From Collinsella aerofaciens (GTDB lineage: Bacteria; Actinomycetota; Coriobacteriia; Coriobacteriales; Coriobacteriaceae): a DNA stretch of 64,000 nt. Below are positions 53,725 to 61,726 of this stretch, in pieces. Made by a program: the position numbers and the translations under genes. Position 1 is the stretch's first letter, and each line of letters begins with the position of its first letter. The notes beneath the pieces were generated by a model. It was given only the letters and a program-made list of their open reading frames with translations. It did not search any database and was not told the DNA's origin. The stretch spans positions 17,422 through 81,421 of the forward strand of contig NZ_CABJFS010000011.1 of the NCBI RefSeq assembly GCF_902364945.1, written 5' to 3'.

Positions 53725-56175
53725 ATGCTGCAGAAAATCCAACGTTTTGGCGGAGCCATGTTCGCGCCCGCCATGCTGTTTTCTATATCAGGCCTCATGG
53801 TCGGCATCTCCGCCCTCGCAACGACCGTGGATATCGTCGGCGACCTCGCCGTATACGGAACCCCCTGGTACGTTTTCTGGACTATCATTCAGCGCGGCTC
53901 GTGGACGGTCTTTAAGCGCCTTCCACTCCTTTTTGCCGTAGCGCTGCCTATCGGCCTTGCCCAAAAGCAACCGGCACGCTGCTGCCTCGAGGCGCTCGTA
54001 GCCTATTTTGCCTACTGTTTCTTTTTGAGCGAGATCATTAAGCTGAGCGGAGACAACCTTGGGCTTAAGTACCCGTCGTTTTTGACCTCCGCTAGCGGCA
54101 TCACCGTCATCGACGGCATCAAGACGCTCGACACCGGCATTATCGGCCCGCTGGCGGTGTCGGCAACCGTCGTCGCGATCCATGACCGCTTCTACGATGC
54201 CAAGGTTCCCGATTGGCTCGGCACCTTCTCGGGTTCCTCGCTGGTCTACCTCATCAGCTTTTTTGCCGTGTTTGCCCTTGCCGCCATCTCGGCCGCCATC
54301 GTGCCTTTCGCATACGCTGTGACCGAAACGCTGCGCCACGCACTTGCGGGCGTCGGCCCCTTCGGCGTGGGCATCTTTGTGTTTTTGGAGCGAGCGCTCG
54401 AGCCCATGGGGCTGCACCATCTGCTCTATATGCCCATCTATTACGACAATCTGGTCATTCACGACGGTATTTACGCCACGTGGACCAACCTGCTCCCCAT
54501 TCTCTCCCATAGCACGCGCCCTTTAAATGAACTTGCGCCCTGGGCAGGTTTTACCGCCACCGGCTGGGGCAAGCTCTTTGGCCTTCCCGCCATCGCGGCA
54601 GCATTCTATTTCACCGCCAAACCCGAACGCCGCGCCGGCCTTAAGGTCATCCTTTTGCCCGCCATCGTCGCCTCGGTGGTCTGCGGCGTCACCGAGCCGC
54701 TCGAGTTTCTCTTTATGTTCACCTATCCCGGACTCTTTTTGCTCTACGCCGTCCTGTCCTCCTGCCTTGCCATGACCATGAACTTCTTTGGCATCGTCGG
54801 CATCTTCTCGGGCGGTCTCATGGAAATGACGGCCTTCAACTTCATCCCACTCATGCGAATGCATGCCGGCTCCTACCTTTTGGCGCTCGGTATCGGTCTG
54901 ATGTTTAGCGCTGTCTTTTTTCTGGTCTTCCGGGGCCTCATTCTGGCTTTCGACCTAAAAACCCCAGGCCGCGAGGATCATATCGCCAGCGATGCGGCGC
55001 TCGCACGTCTGACGGGAAAAAGCTCTGCCAAAGAAGGCGCGGCCCAAAACGGCACCGACAACCAATCATCCCAAGATCATCTGCTTGCTGAGCAAGTCGT
55101 TGCGCTCTTGGGTGGCGTTAGCAATATTGTAGGAGCGACCAATTGCGCCACGCGTCTGCGCGTTGAGGTCGCAGAACCTTCCGTTGTCGCAGACAACGCA
55201 GCCTTCGTCGCGGCGGGCGCCAAGGGCCTCATCATTACGGGCAAGACCGCCCAGGTGATTATTGGCATCTCCGTTCCCCGCGTTAAAGAGCATTTTGACC
55301 AGATCATGGGCCTCGAGCCGGGATTTGTGCCCACCACCTCGGCCTCCCCTGCAGCCAGCGCAGCCCATAAGCGCGGCGATATCTGCTTCTTCGATATCGA
55401 CGGAACACTCGCCTGGCAAGACCCTCGAGTGGCACAAGAGCTTCCCGAGAGCGAGCGAGACCTCTCCCCCTATCCCAATGAAGCGGTCTCGCAAGCCATC
55501 CGTGATTTTGTCGCCAAGGGCAATATGGCGTTTATCTGCACAGGGCGCACGCTGAGCTGCATCCATCCAAAGCTGCTCGAGCTGCCCTGGACCGGCATCG
55601 TCTGCCTCGCGGGTGGCTATGTCGAACTTGAGGGACACGTGATTCGCGATTTGGCGATGACGCCCGGCATGCTGCAGCGCCTTGCTCCCATTCTTGAGCA
55701 ATCGGACGAAGTGATTCGTTTTGAGGGACTCAATGGCGTCGTTCGCATGAGTGCCGATGCGCCCGACGCCCCGGGATACGCCCGCACCGTGGGCGATGCA
55801 ATTACGCAGCTGCAACATTACAGCGCCTACAAGATCTTAATGTCCACGTCGCTTGCCAACCGCATCGCTCAGGATCAAGCGTTTGAGCCGCTGCTCTGCT
55901 TTAACGAGCTCGAGCTCGAAGTGACCGAGATTTCGCCTCGCGAATGCACCAAGCGCGAGGGTATCCAGTCCGTACTCGACGCCCTCGATCCCCACCACGG
56001 AACCGTATACGGCATCGGCGACGCCAGCAATGACGTCTCGCTGATGAACGCCGTCGACGTTGGCATCGCCATGGGCAACGCGCCGGACTTCCTCAAGGAA
56101 AAGGCCGACTATGTCACCGACAGCATCGACCACGACGGCGTCGTCACCGCGCTCGAACACTTTGGGCTTATCTAG
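53725..56175 (+). CDS. PTS EIIC-EIIB (glucose/maltose family) fused to a HAD phosphatase
   Basis: 816 residues from the ATG at 53725 (GAAAGG site). Residues about 1-425 are a multi-helix EIIC of the glucose/alpha-glucoside family, with the conserved GVTEPLEFLFMF and KLFGLPAIAAAFYFTAKPERR. Residues about 455-535 are EIIB with phosphocysteine C474 in GATNCATRLRVEV. After a short Pro/Ala/Ser linker, residues about 551-816 are a Cof-type HAD hydrolase: motif I FFDIDGTLA (D557, D559), motif II ICTGRT, the motif III lysine region near TKREGIQ, and motif IV GIGDASNDVSLMN (D766, D770). No EIIA domain. All three active sites look intact. By logic it could transport and phosphorylate a sugar, then remove a sugar phosphate. 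The substrate is probably maltose or a relative, given malQ and glgP. Confidence 0.88.
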   Translation: MLQKIQRFGGAMFAPAMLFSISGLMVGISALATTVDIVGDLAVYGTPWYVFWTIIQRGSWTVFKRLPLLFAVALPIGLAQKQPARCCLEALVAYFAYCFFLSEIIKLSGDNLGLKYPSFLTSASGITVIDGIKTLDTGIIGPLAVSATVVAIHDRFYDAKVPDWLGTFSGSSLVYLISFFAVFALAAISAAIVPFAYAVTETLRHALAGVGPFGVGIFVFLERALEPMGLHHLLYMPIYYDNLVIHDGIYATWTNLLPILSHSTRPLNELAPWAGFTATGWGKLFGLPAIAAAFYFTAKPERRAGLKVILLPAIVASVVCGVTEPLEFLFMFTYPGLFLLYAVLSSCLAMTMNFFGIVGIFSGGLMEMTAFNFIPLMRMHAGSYLLALGIGLMFSAVFFLVFRGLILAFDLKTPGREDHIASDAALARLTGKSSAKEGAAQNGTDNQSSQDHLLAEQVVALLGGVSNIVGATNCATRLRVEVAEPSVVADNAAFVAAGAKGLIITGKTAQVIIGISVPRVKEHFDQIMGLEPGFVPTTSASPAASAAHKRGDICFFDIDGTLAWQDPRVAQELPESERDLSPYPNEAVSQAIRDFVAKGNMAFICTGRTLSCIHPKLLELPWTGIVCLAGGYVELEGHVIRDLAMTPGMLQRLAPILEQSDEVIRFEGLNGVVRMSADAPDAPGYARTVGDAITQLQHYSAYKILMSTSLANRIAQDQAFEPLLCFNELELEVTEISPRECTKREGIQSVLDALDPHHGTVYGIGDASNDVSLMNAVDVGIAMGNAPDFLKEKADYVTDSIDHDGVVTALEHFGLI

Positions 56176-56290
56176 CCAAGCCCCTACCGCACTTGCGGCC
56201 GCATGGACCAATCGTCTTCAACCGCCGCGCTCGACGCCCTAATGTGGCAATATGTTGTCTGCATAATGCAACGATGCAACCTATCAAAGA

Positions 56291-57316
56291 ATGCGAGAAC
56301 CCGTGTCCAGTCCGTTTACCAGCTTTTTAGCCCAGCACTTTGACCAGATTAACGACTATCTGGCCACGTTCTTTGACGGACAGGCGACTTCCGCCGATAT
56401 CGAGCGCTACCTGTATACCCCGCTCTCGGCATTTACGGCAAACGCTGGCAAGCGCCACCGCCCGCTCATCTGCATGCTCGCCGCCACTGCGGTAGGCGGC
56501 AGCTTTGAGAGCGCCCGCAGCGCAGCGGCGGCCATCGAGCACTTTCAGTCGGGCGCACTCATCCACGACGACATCGCCGACAACGGGCAGATTCGTCGCG
56601 GCAAGCCCTGCATGCACCTTACCGAGGGCACCGGTCTTGCCATCAACTGCGGTGACCTGGCGCTCACCATGGTCACCAAGACGGTTCTCGACGACCCCAC
56701 GCTCAACGCAGACGTGAAGCTTCGCGTGCTCCACGAGCTTACCGAGATGATCGTCCGTACCATCGAGGGCCAGGCGCTCGACCTGGGCTGGGTCCGCGAC
56801 GGGCGCTTTGACATTTCGGTCGACGATTATCTGGACATGGCGACGCACAAGACCGCGTACTACAGCGGAGCGACGCCGCTTGCCGCCGGAGCCATTATCG
56901 GCGGCGGCAGCGAAGAGCAGATTGAGGCACTGCGCGCCTTTGGGCTGCACACGGGCCTTGCCTTCCAGATTCAAGACGACCTGCTCAACTTGATCGGCAC
57001 CAAGGAGGCCGCCAACAAGGACTTCCGCACCGATATCACCGAGGGCAAGCGCACCCTCGTTGCCGTGCATGCCCTGTCAGACGAGCGCCATCACGACGAG
57101 ATCGAGGCAATCCTTTCCTCGGGCACCGAGGACCCTGCGCAGCTCGCACGCGCCGTGGAGATCTTCCAGGAGACCGGCTCCATCGATTACGCCCACACCT
57201 ATGCGCTCGACCTGACCGCTAAGGCCAAGGCCGCTATCGAAGGCGTCGAGCTCGACCCGCATGCGCGCGAGCTCTTCCTCTCAATGGCAGATTTCTTTGT
57301 GGAGCGTCTTAACTAG
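56291..57316 (+). CDS. Polyprenyl diphosphate synthase
   Basis: 341 residues. Trans-isoprenyl diphosphate synthase: GKRHRPLICMLAATAVGG, first aspartate-rich motif HDDIADNGQIRRGKP, ATHKTAYYSGATPLAAGAI, and the second motif region FQIQDDLLNLIG with the KDF..DITEGKRTL basic segment. The first motif is DDIAD, compatible with DDxxD. Makes geranylgeranyl or longer chain precursors for menaquinone or undecaprenyl carriers. The start lacks a strong ribosome site; a GTG four codons later is an alternative. Confidence 0.87.
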   Translation: MREPVSSPFTSFLAQHFDQINDYLATFFDGQATSADIERYLYTPLSAFTANAGKRHRPLICMLAATAVGGSFESARSAAAAIEHFQSGALIHDDIADNGQIRRGKPCMHLTEGTGLAINCGDLALTMVTKTVLDDPTLNADVKLRVLHELTEMIVRTIEGQALDLGWVRDGRFDISVDDYLDMATHKTAYYSGATPLAAGAIIGGGSEEQIEALRAFGLHTGLAFQIQDDLLNLIGTKEAANKDFRTDITEGKRTLVAVHALSDERHHDEIEAILSSGTEDPAQLARAVEIFQETGSIDYAHTYALDLTAKAKAAIEGVELDPHARELFLSMADFFVERLN

Positions 57317-57455
57317 CGGGGGTCATAAAACCTGTGGGCAGCGAGTTTGGGTACAAGTTGCTACACTATTGAATGCATGTTTATAAATTGTCTCGCGTTG
57401 TCTATCCGACACACGCTCAAAATAGTACGAATGGTACGCCGAAAGGGGTTCGTTC

Positions 57456-58361
57456 ATGGAACCTATTACCACGGGCATGCAGGGAGCAGCCGTCGAGGAT
57501 GTTCAGTCCCGCCTTCTGCAGCTCGGCTATACAATCGATGACGCCGAGGTTGTCGACAAGCGCTTTGGCACCACCACCGAGCAGGCCGTCAGCACCTTCA
57601 GGCTCGACAGCGGCCTTGCTGCCGGTCATGCCGTCGATATCCCCTGTTGGAGCGCCCTGGTCGACGCCTCGTATAAGCTGGGCGACCGCACTCTGTATCT
57701 GCGCATGCCCAATTTCCATGGCGCCGATGTGCAGGCCCTGCAGCGCGCTCTCAACGTTTTGGGCTTTGCCTGTGGCGAAGACGACGGCTACTTTGGTCCG
57801 CATACCGAGGCCGCCCTGCAGCAGTTCCAGGAAAATGTCGGCCTGTTTGCCGACGGCATGGCCTTCCAGGACACCTACGCCTACATCAACCGCCTGCACC
57901 ATGTGTGGGAGGGCAAGCCCTCGGTCACCGAAGCCGAGTCCCGCATCGGTTTTGCTCGCGCCGCCAACGTGCTCGAGCGCTTCCAGATCGCCGTTATCGG
58001 TGAGGACCCCATCGCACGCAGCGTTGCTTCGCGCATGTGGAACATCGCCACGGCAACGACCGACAACAGCGGCATGATGCTCTGCGACTCCGAGGTCCCA
58101 ACCGACGTTGACCTGGTGCTCGAGATCGCAAGCGACGAGCTGCCCGCCGACGCCGCGCCACGCGCCACGATTGCCCTCGCCGAGTGCCACAACCTGGCCC
58201 AGCGCATCCGCACCGCCAATGTCGCCGCGCAGCAGAAGCCGGCTCGCATTCGCATTGAGCTCACGGGCATGACGCGCTACAACGGCACCTTCACGGCCAG
58301 CGACGCGCAGACGCTCGCCGTACGCCTACTCGACGGCGTTTGCGATGCCCTCGCAGATTAG
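57456..58361 (+). CDS. Cytoplasmic protein with two PG-binding domains (CwlM-like, amidase domain degenerate)
   Basis: 301 residues, GAAAGGGG site. No signal peptide or membrane segment. Residues about 7-60 and 90-140 are two PG_binding_1 domains (GAAVEDVQSRLLQLGY...FGTTTEQAVSTFR; GADVQALQRALNVLGF...FGPHTEAALQQFQ). The C-terminal 150 residues align in outline with an Amidase_3 fold (VDLVLEIASDE, then RIRIELTGMTRYNG and AQTLAVRLLDGVCDAL), but the zinc His/Glu residues are not visible. The same layout exists in actinobacterial CwlM, a cytoplasmic regulator of MurA. The CwlM relation is inference. Confidence 0.65.
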   Translation: MEPITTGMQGAAVEDVQSRLLQLGYTIDDAEVVDKRFGTTTEQAVSTFRLDSGLAAGHAVDIPCWSALVDASYKLGDRTLYLRMPNFHGADVQALQRALNVLGFACGEDDGYFGPHTEAALQQFQENVGLFADGMAFQDTYAYINRLHHVWEGKPSVTEAESRIGFARAANVLERFQIAVIGEDPIARSVASRMWNIATATTDNSGMMLCDSEVPTDVDLVLEIASDELPADAAPRATIALAECHNLAQRIRTANVAAQQKPARIRIELTGMTRYNGTFTASDAQTLAVRLLDGVCDALAD

Positions 58362-58399
58362 GTAAACTAGACGAGTTGCTTTTGGGCAACACCACACAT

Positions 58400-58474
58400 T
58401 GGGACGTAGTTCAACGGTAGAACTCCGGTTTTTGGTGCCGGCTGTTGGGGGTTCGAATCCCTCCGTCCCAGCCA
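58400..58474 (+). tRNA. tRNA-Gln (anticodon TTG)
   Basis: Acceptor TGGGACG/CGTCCCA, discriminator G and encoded CCA. Anticodon loop TTTTGGT gives TTG. T-arm GGGTTCGAATCCC. 75 nt. Confidence 0.95.
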
Positions 58475-58483
58475 TTAAAACTG

Positions 58484-58520
58484 AGCGCCCTAAGCCCATA
58501 ACGGCCCAGGGCGCTTTCTT
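58484..58520 (+). terminator. Terminator of tRNA-Gln
   Basis: AGCGCCCT/AGGGCGCT stem followed by TTCTT. Confidence 0.75.
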
Positions 58521-58528
58521 GTGGGCAA

Positions 58529-58670
58529 GCGGAGGAATTCGAACCCGCAAGGGTGCGGAGCTGAGGAAACGCGAAGCGTTTTCCAGCGCAGCACGCAAGG
58601 AGCGAAGCGACGCAGCGGGGCGCGGCCGCCGACCAGGCGGACGCGGAATCCCTCCGTCCCACACCAGCCA
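58529..58670 (+). repeat. tRNA-tail-flanked element after tRNA-Gln (family T, copy 2)
   Basis: Begins GCGGAGGAATTCGAACCC, an inverted copy of the tRNA-Gln T-arm with one mismatch, and ends GGAATCCCTCCGTCCCA...CAGCCA, a direct copy of the tRNA 3' end. The core CGCAAGGGTGCGGAGC and CGACGCAGCGGGGCGCGGC is shared with copy 3. Confidence 0.78.
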
Positions 58671-58710
58671 AGAGCCCCTCACGTCAAGCAAATCGAGCCA
58701 ACGCCGCCAA

Positions 58711-58780
58711 GCGGAGGGATTCGAACCCGCAAGGGTGCGGAGCGACGCAGCGGGGCGCGGCCGCCGCAGGCAGACGCGGT
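58711..58780 (+). repeat. tRNA-tail-flanked element, family T copy 3 (partial)
   Basis: Begins GCGGAGGGATTCGAACCCGC, a perfect inverted copy of the tRNA-Gln T-arm, then the CAAGGGTGCGGAGCGACGC core. The closing direct tRNA tail seen in copies 1 and 2 is missing and the family H palindrome follows at once. Confidence 0.72.
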
Positions 58781-58782
58781 GT

Positions 58783-58837
58783 CGGCACTTGGGGACGCTC
58801 CTAAGTGCCGGCATTATAGGAACGTCCCCAAGTGCCG
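58783..58837. repeat. Palindrome family H
   Basis: 20-bp arms CGGCACTTGGGGACGCTCCT and AGGAACGTCCCCAAGTGCCG with one wobble, 15-base loop that repeats AAGTGCCGG. GACGTTCCT/GTCCCC motif as in other short palindromes here. Confidence 0.85.
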
Positions 58838-58872
58838 GCTCGGGACTATTTTCGAGGACCCTCCGAAGGACT

Positions 58873-59102
58873 GTGGCCAAAAAACGGCAAATATGAGTAC
58901 TGTTACCGTTGTAGCTACATTATTTTCGTTAATAAAAGAAGATCTTAATGAGATTTATTCGCATCAAGGTCTTCCTTTAATGAACACTTGAGGAGATACG
59001 GCAGCTTATCTGCTCGATCGACACGTCAAATCACCTTAAATTTGGTCAAAATTACTGCTACTAAAAGAGTATCAGTACTCATATTTGCCGTTTTTTGGCC
59101 AC
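58873..59102. repeat. AT-rich element with perfect 30-bp inverted repeats (family F)
   Basis: Arms begin GTGGCCAAAAAACGGCAAAT and end with its complement. The 170-base interior is strikingly AT-rich compared with the genome, and shows no open frame of note. Size and ends look like a miniature inverted-repeat element; no target duplication is obvious. Confidence 0.85.
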
Positions 59103-59205
59103 GGCTCTTTATAGACACCCTGTACAGCGACGGTGGTAGATTTCGGAACGTGTCCGTCAGCCCCGTTCCGAAAAGCGAGCCGCATGCAACGGCCAAGCCA
59201 CGACA

Positions 59206-59342
59206 GGCCCCGGGAGAGCGGGGACACCGGCTTAGGTTTATCGCGAGTTCCGCACGAACAGGAGGCCACTTAATGTGGCCTCCGTCGTGAGCAGGACTGT
59301 AGAGCAGGAAACCTAAGCCGGTGTCCCCGCTCTCCCGGGGCC
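59206..59342. repeat. Palindromic element family B, copy 2
   Basis: Perfect 34-bp arms (start GGCCCCGGGAGAGCGGGGAC) around a 69-base core that matches copy 1 (40876-40944) at 62 of 69 positions. Changed positions in the core hairpin are compensated (A-T to G-C). The 58475-59350 interval has no gene; it is filled by these repeat elements. Confidence 0.92.
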
Positions 59343-59350
59343 GGCGGAAT

Positions 59351-61543
59351 TTAGTTGTTCAGCATGCGGTCGAAGCTTCCCGAGTCGCCATCCCGATAGT
59401 CGGCGGTCATCAGAATCTCCTGCGGAATGCGCCCGCCTTCACGTAGCACATTGCGGAACTGCACGCGCGTGACCATGGGCAGATCCTTGATCGTCGCCGC
59501 CAAGTTCTGCGGCACGCCCTGGTTGGCAGCCGCGCGCTCGCACTCGCCGCCGGCCTTCACGCGACGCTTATGCTCGGCGAGCATGGCGCGGTACATACCG
59601 GCATGCAGGCGAATCTCAACCACATTGGCATTGCGAGCCTGCTCGACGATGCGCGCGCCCTCGCGGTCGATATCGCCCACGTAGTAGACGTAGTTAAAGC
59701 GATAGCCGATCTCGGCCAGATAATCGTCCAGGGCATGCGAGACGCTCGCCTTGCATCCGCCGCCAAAAATCACGCCGCCCACCTTGATGCCAAAGAGCTT
59801 GGCGTGCTTGCGGCCACGCAGCAGCCTAACGATCTCGTCGTAGGTGTCCAGGTTCTCGACCATAATGAACGGCTTATCGGCGCCCAGCGTAAAGAAACCC
59901 GTAAAGTGCACGGGGCGGTTGGGGGCGACCTTGATCGCCTGCATGCTGATGCCCTTTTCGGTCATGCGCCTTATCAGGCGCTCACCGTGCTTGCCGTCAA
60001 AAGCCTTCTCGTCGTTAAAAATCTGGTAGGCACGCTGGCGGCGCGAGGCAACCGGCGTATCGGCACCTCGGTTTTGCTCGATCCAAGCCTGGATGATTGC
60101 GATTTCCTCGGCAATCTTGCGGTTGGACATCTCGTTGTGCTGAGTGCGCTGCGGCGCCTTTTTGCCGTCCTTGCCCTCGACCTTAACAATTTGAGTCTGC
60201 TGTTCCTTGATCTTAGAGAGCGCCGTAGGCGTAGGGACAACTTTGAGCAGCTGCCTGCCCAAAACGCGGGCAAGGGCAAACGCCGATACCTCGCCGTGGA
60301 CGGCCGACTCGGGCTGCTGGGTAGCACTATCTGCTACGGCAGACTCCGGCTTCTTCTGAGACTTGCGCTTAGAATCGCCTTGGAAATTGCGCTCGCGCTT
60401 TGGCATAGACGCCTGCTTCTGCGGACGATCGGACTTGCTCTCCTTCGCCGACTGGCGCTTAGGCTGCCCCGAAGAAACCTCGGCAGTCACATCCTCGTCC
60501 TGCGGCGTGGTCTTCTCGGTTGCAGTCTCGGCATGGGAACTGCGGCCCCCACGATGGCGACGGCGGCGAGGCTTGCTCGACGCGCTCTGCTCCGTCCGCT
60601 CATCAGTAAGCTGCTGGCCCTTGGCCTCGGCATCAACCTCAAGCTGCGGCTCAACAGGCTTCTGCTCGCGAGTCGCCGGCTCAACGGTTTTCTCGGTTTG
60701 TTCGGCCTTCTCGGCCTGAGCGATCGAAGCCGGCTCGCCCTTCTCCTGACGCTTTACGGGATACGCGCGTCCCGCAAAACCGCGGCCGGGACGACACGAA
60801 CCCGGAGCCCTCTTGGCAGACTCCTCAACATCGTCTGCAACCTCGGAAGGCTCTTCAACCTCACGCGCGACATCCTGCTGCGCAGCCTTAAAGTGGGCAC
60901 CACGGCGACGCTGGGGCTCCTGGGCCTCCACGGGCTTTTGCTCCTTCGCGGGCCTCTGCGACTCGGCAGCAACCTCGTTCTCAACAGCCTCGGCATCCGT
61001 TTCACCCTTTTGAGCAACGGCGCGACGGAAGCGCTCCTGCTGAGCGCGACGCTGCGCATCGCGCTTGCCACCCCCGCCAAAACCGCCGCGTCCTGCCTTG
61101 GCCGTAAAGGCACGCACGACGTTCTCATCGAGCAACTCATCGGTATCAACATGCTCACGCGGAGCAACTTCTTCCACAGCAGGCACGTCAGCGGAATCCT
61201 CGACGACAAAATCTTCGACGGACTCGGCAGGCTGCTCCTGAGCATCGCGGATCTCGACATTGATGGTATAGAACGCCGGGCGCCCGTTAATGCCGCTGCC
61301 CTCGATCTTGGTCACGATATTTGCCGCGATAAGCTCATCGCGCATCGCCTTGGTGTCGCATTCCTTATCGACGGAGCGGAAAATCTGCGCCAGCGCGCTC
61401 GACTTAATCTTGAGCGCCTTGCGGCAGAGCAGGTCGTAGGCAACCAGCTTGGCGCGCTCGGCAGAAAGCGACGTCTGGCTGCTCAGACGCTCAGCCAGAG
61501 CATCGACATTGTTTTGATTATCGGAATATACCGTCTTGGCCAC
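59351..61543 (-). CDS. Orphan JetD/DUF2220-like Toprim protein with long disordered linker
   Basis: 730 residues from the GTG at 61543 (GAAAGGGG site); an ATG at 61567 is less likely. Residues 1-90 look like a winged-helix region (LSAERAKLVAYDLLCRKALKIKSSALAQIFRSV). About 100-440 is low complexity, rich in Glu, Gln, Lys, Arg and Ala. The C terminus has the order SRRQRAYQIFNDEKAF, then FIMVENLDTYDEIVRLL (Toprim Glu), VIFGGGC, and VYYVGDIDREGARI (Toprim DxD). That order matches the JetD subunit of Wadjet plasmid-defence systems. No JetA, JetB or JetC is near. It could be a lone nuclease or a chromosome-topology protein. Confidence 0.65.
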   Translation of the reverse strand: MAKTVYSDNQNNVDALAERLSSQTSLSAERAKLVAYDLLCRKALKIKSSALAQIFRSVDKECDTKAMRDELIAANIVTKIEGSGINGRPAFYTINVEIRDAQEQPAESVEDFVVEDSADVPAVEEVAPREHVDTDELLDENVVRAFTAKAGRGGFGGGGKRDAQRRAQQERFRRAVAQKGETDAEAVENEVAAESQRPAKEQKPVEAQEPQRRRGAHFKAAQQDVAREVEEPSEVADDVEESAKRAPGSCRPGRGFAGRAYPVKRQEKGEPASIAQAEKAEQTEKTVEPATREQKPVEPQLEVDAEAKGQQLTDERTEQSASSKPRRRRHRGGRSSHAETATEKTTPQDEDVTAEVSSGQPKRQSAKESKSDRPQKQASMPKRERNFQGDSKRKSQKKPESAVADSATQQPESAVHGEVSAFALARVLGRQLLKVVPTPTALSKIKEQQTQIVKVEGKDGKKAPQRTQHNEMSNRKIAEEIAIIQAWIEQNRGADTPVASRRQRAYQIFNDEKAFDGKHGERLIRRMTEKGISMQAIKVAPNRPVHFTGFFTLGADKPFIMVENLDTYDEIVRLLRGRKHAKLFGIKVGGVIFGGGCKASVSHALDDYLAEIGYRFNYVYYVGDIDREGARIVEQARNANVVEIRLHAGMYRAMLAEHKRRVKAGGECERAAANQGVPQNLAATIKDLPMVTRVQFRNVLREGGRIPQEILMTADYRDGDSGSFDRMLNN

Positions 61544-61645
61544 GGGGCCCCTTTCATATGCACACATATACGTCCATATGGTACAACGCACGAGCCTATC
61601 CACGCAAAACATCTGCGAGAACGCCCTTGCACCACCTGTTCTCAC

Positions 61646-61688
61646 AAGAAAAAAGACCGGGTCCGCTTGATTGCGGACCCGGTCTTTC
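61646..61688 (-). terminator. Intrinsic terminator of cstA
   Basis: 15-bp stem AAAGACCGGGTCCGC/GCGGACCCGGTCTTT; on the minus strand followed by TTTTCTTG. Confidence 0.92.
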
Positions 61689-61726
61689 CGAGTCAAATAG
61701 ATGGGAGATTCAACCCGTCCGACCGA

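Noticed and set aside
58399..58991. Frames of 150-165 codons running through tRNA-Gln and the repeats
   Set aside because: They read through a tRNA and several palindromes; protein is arginine-rich and has no initiation site.
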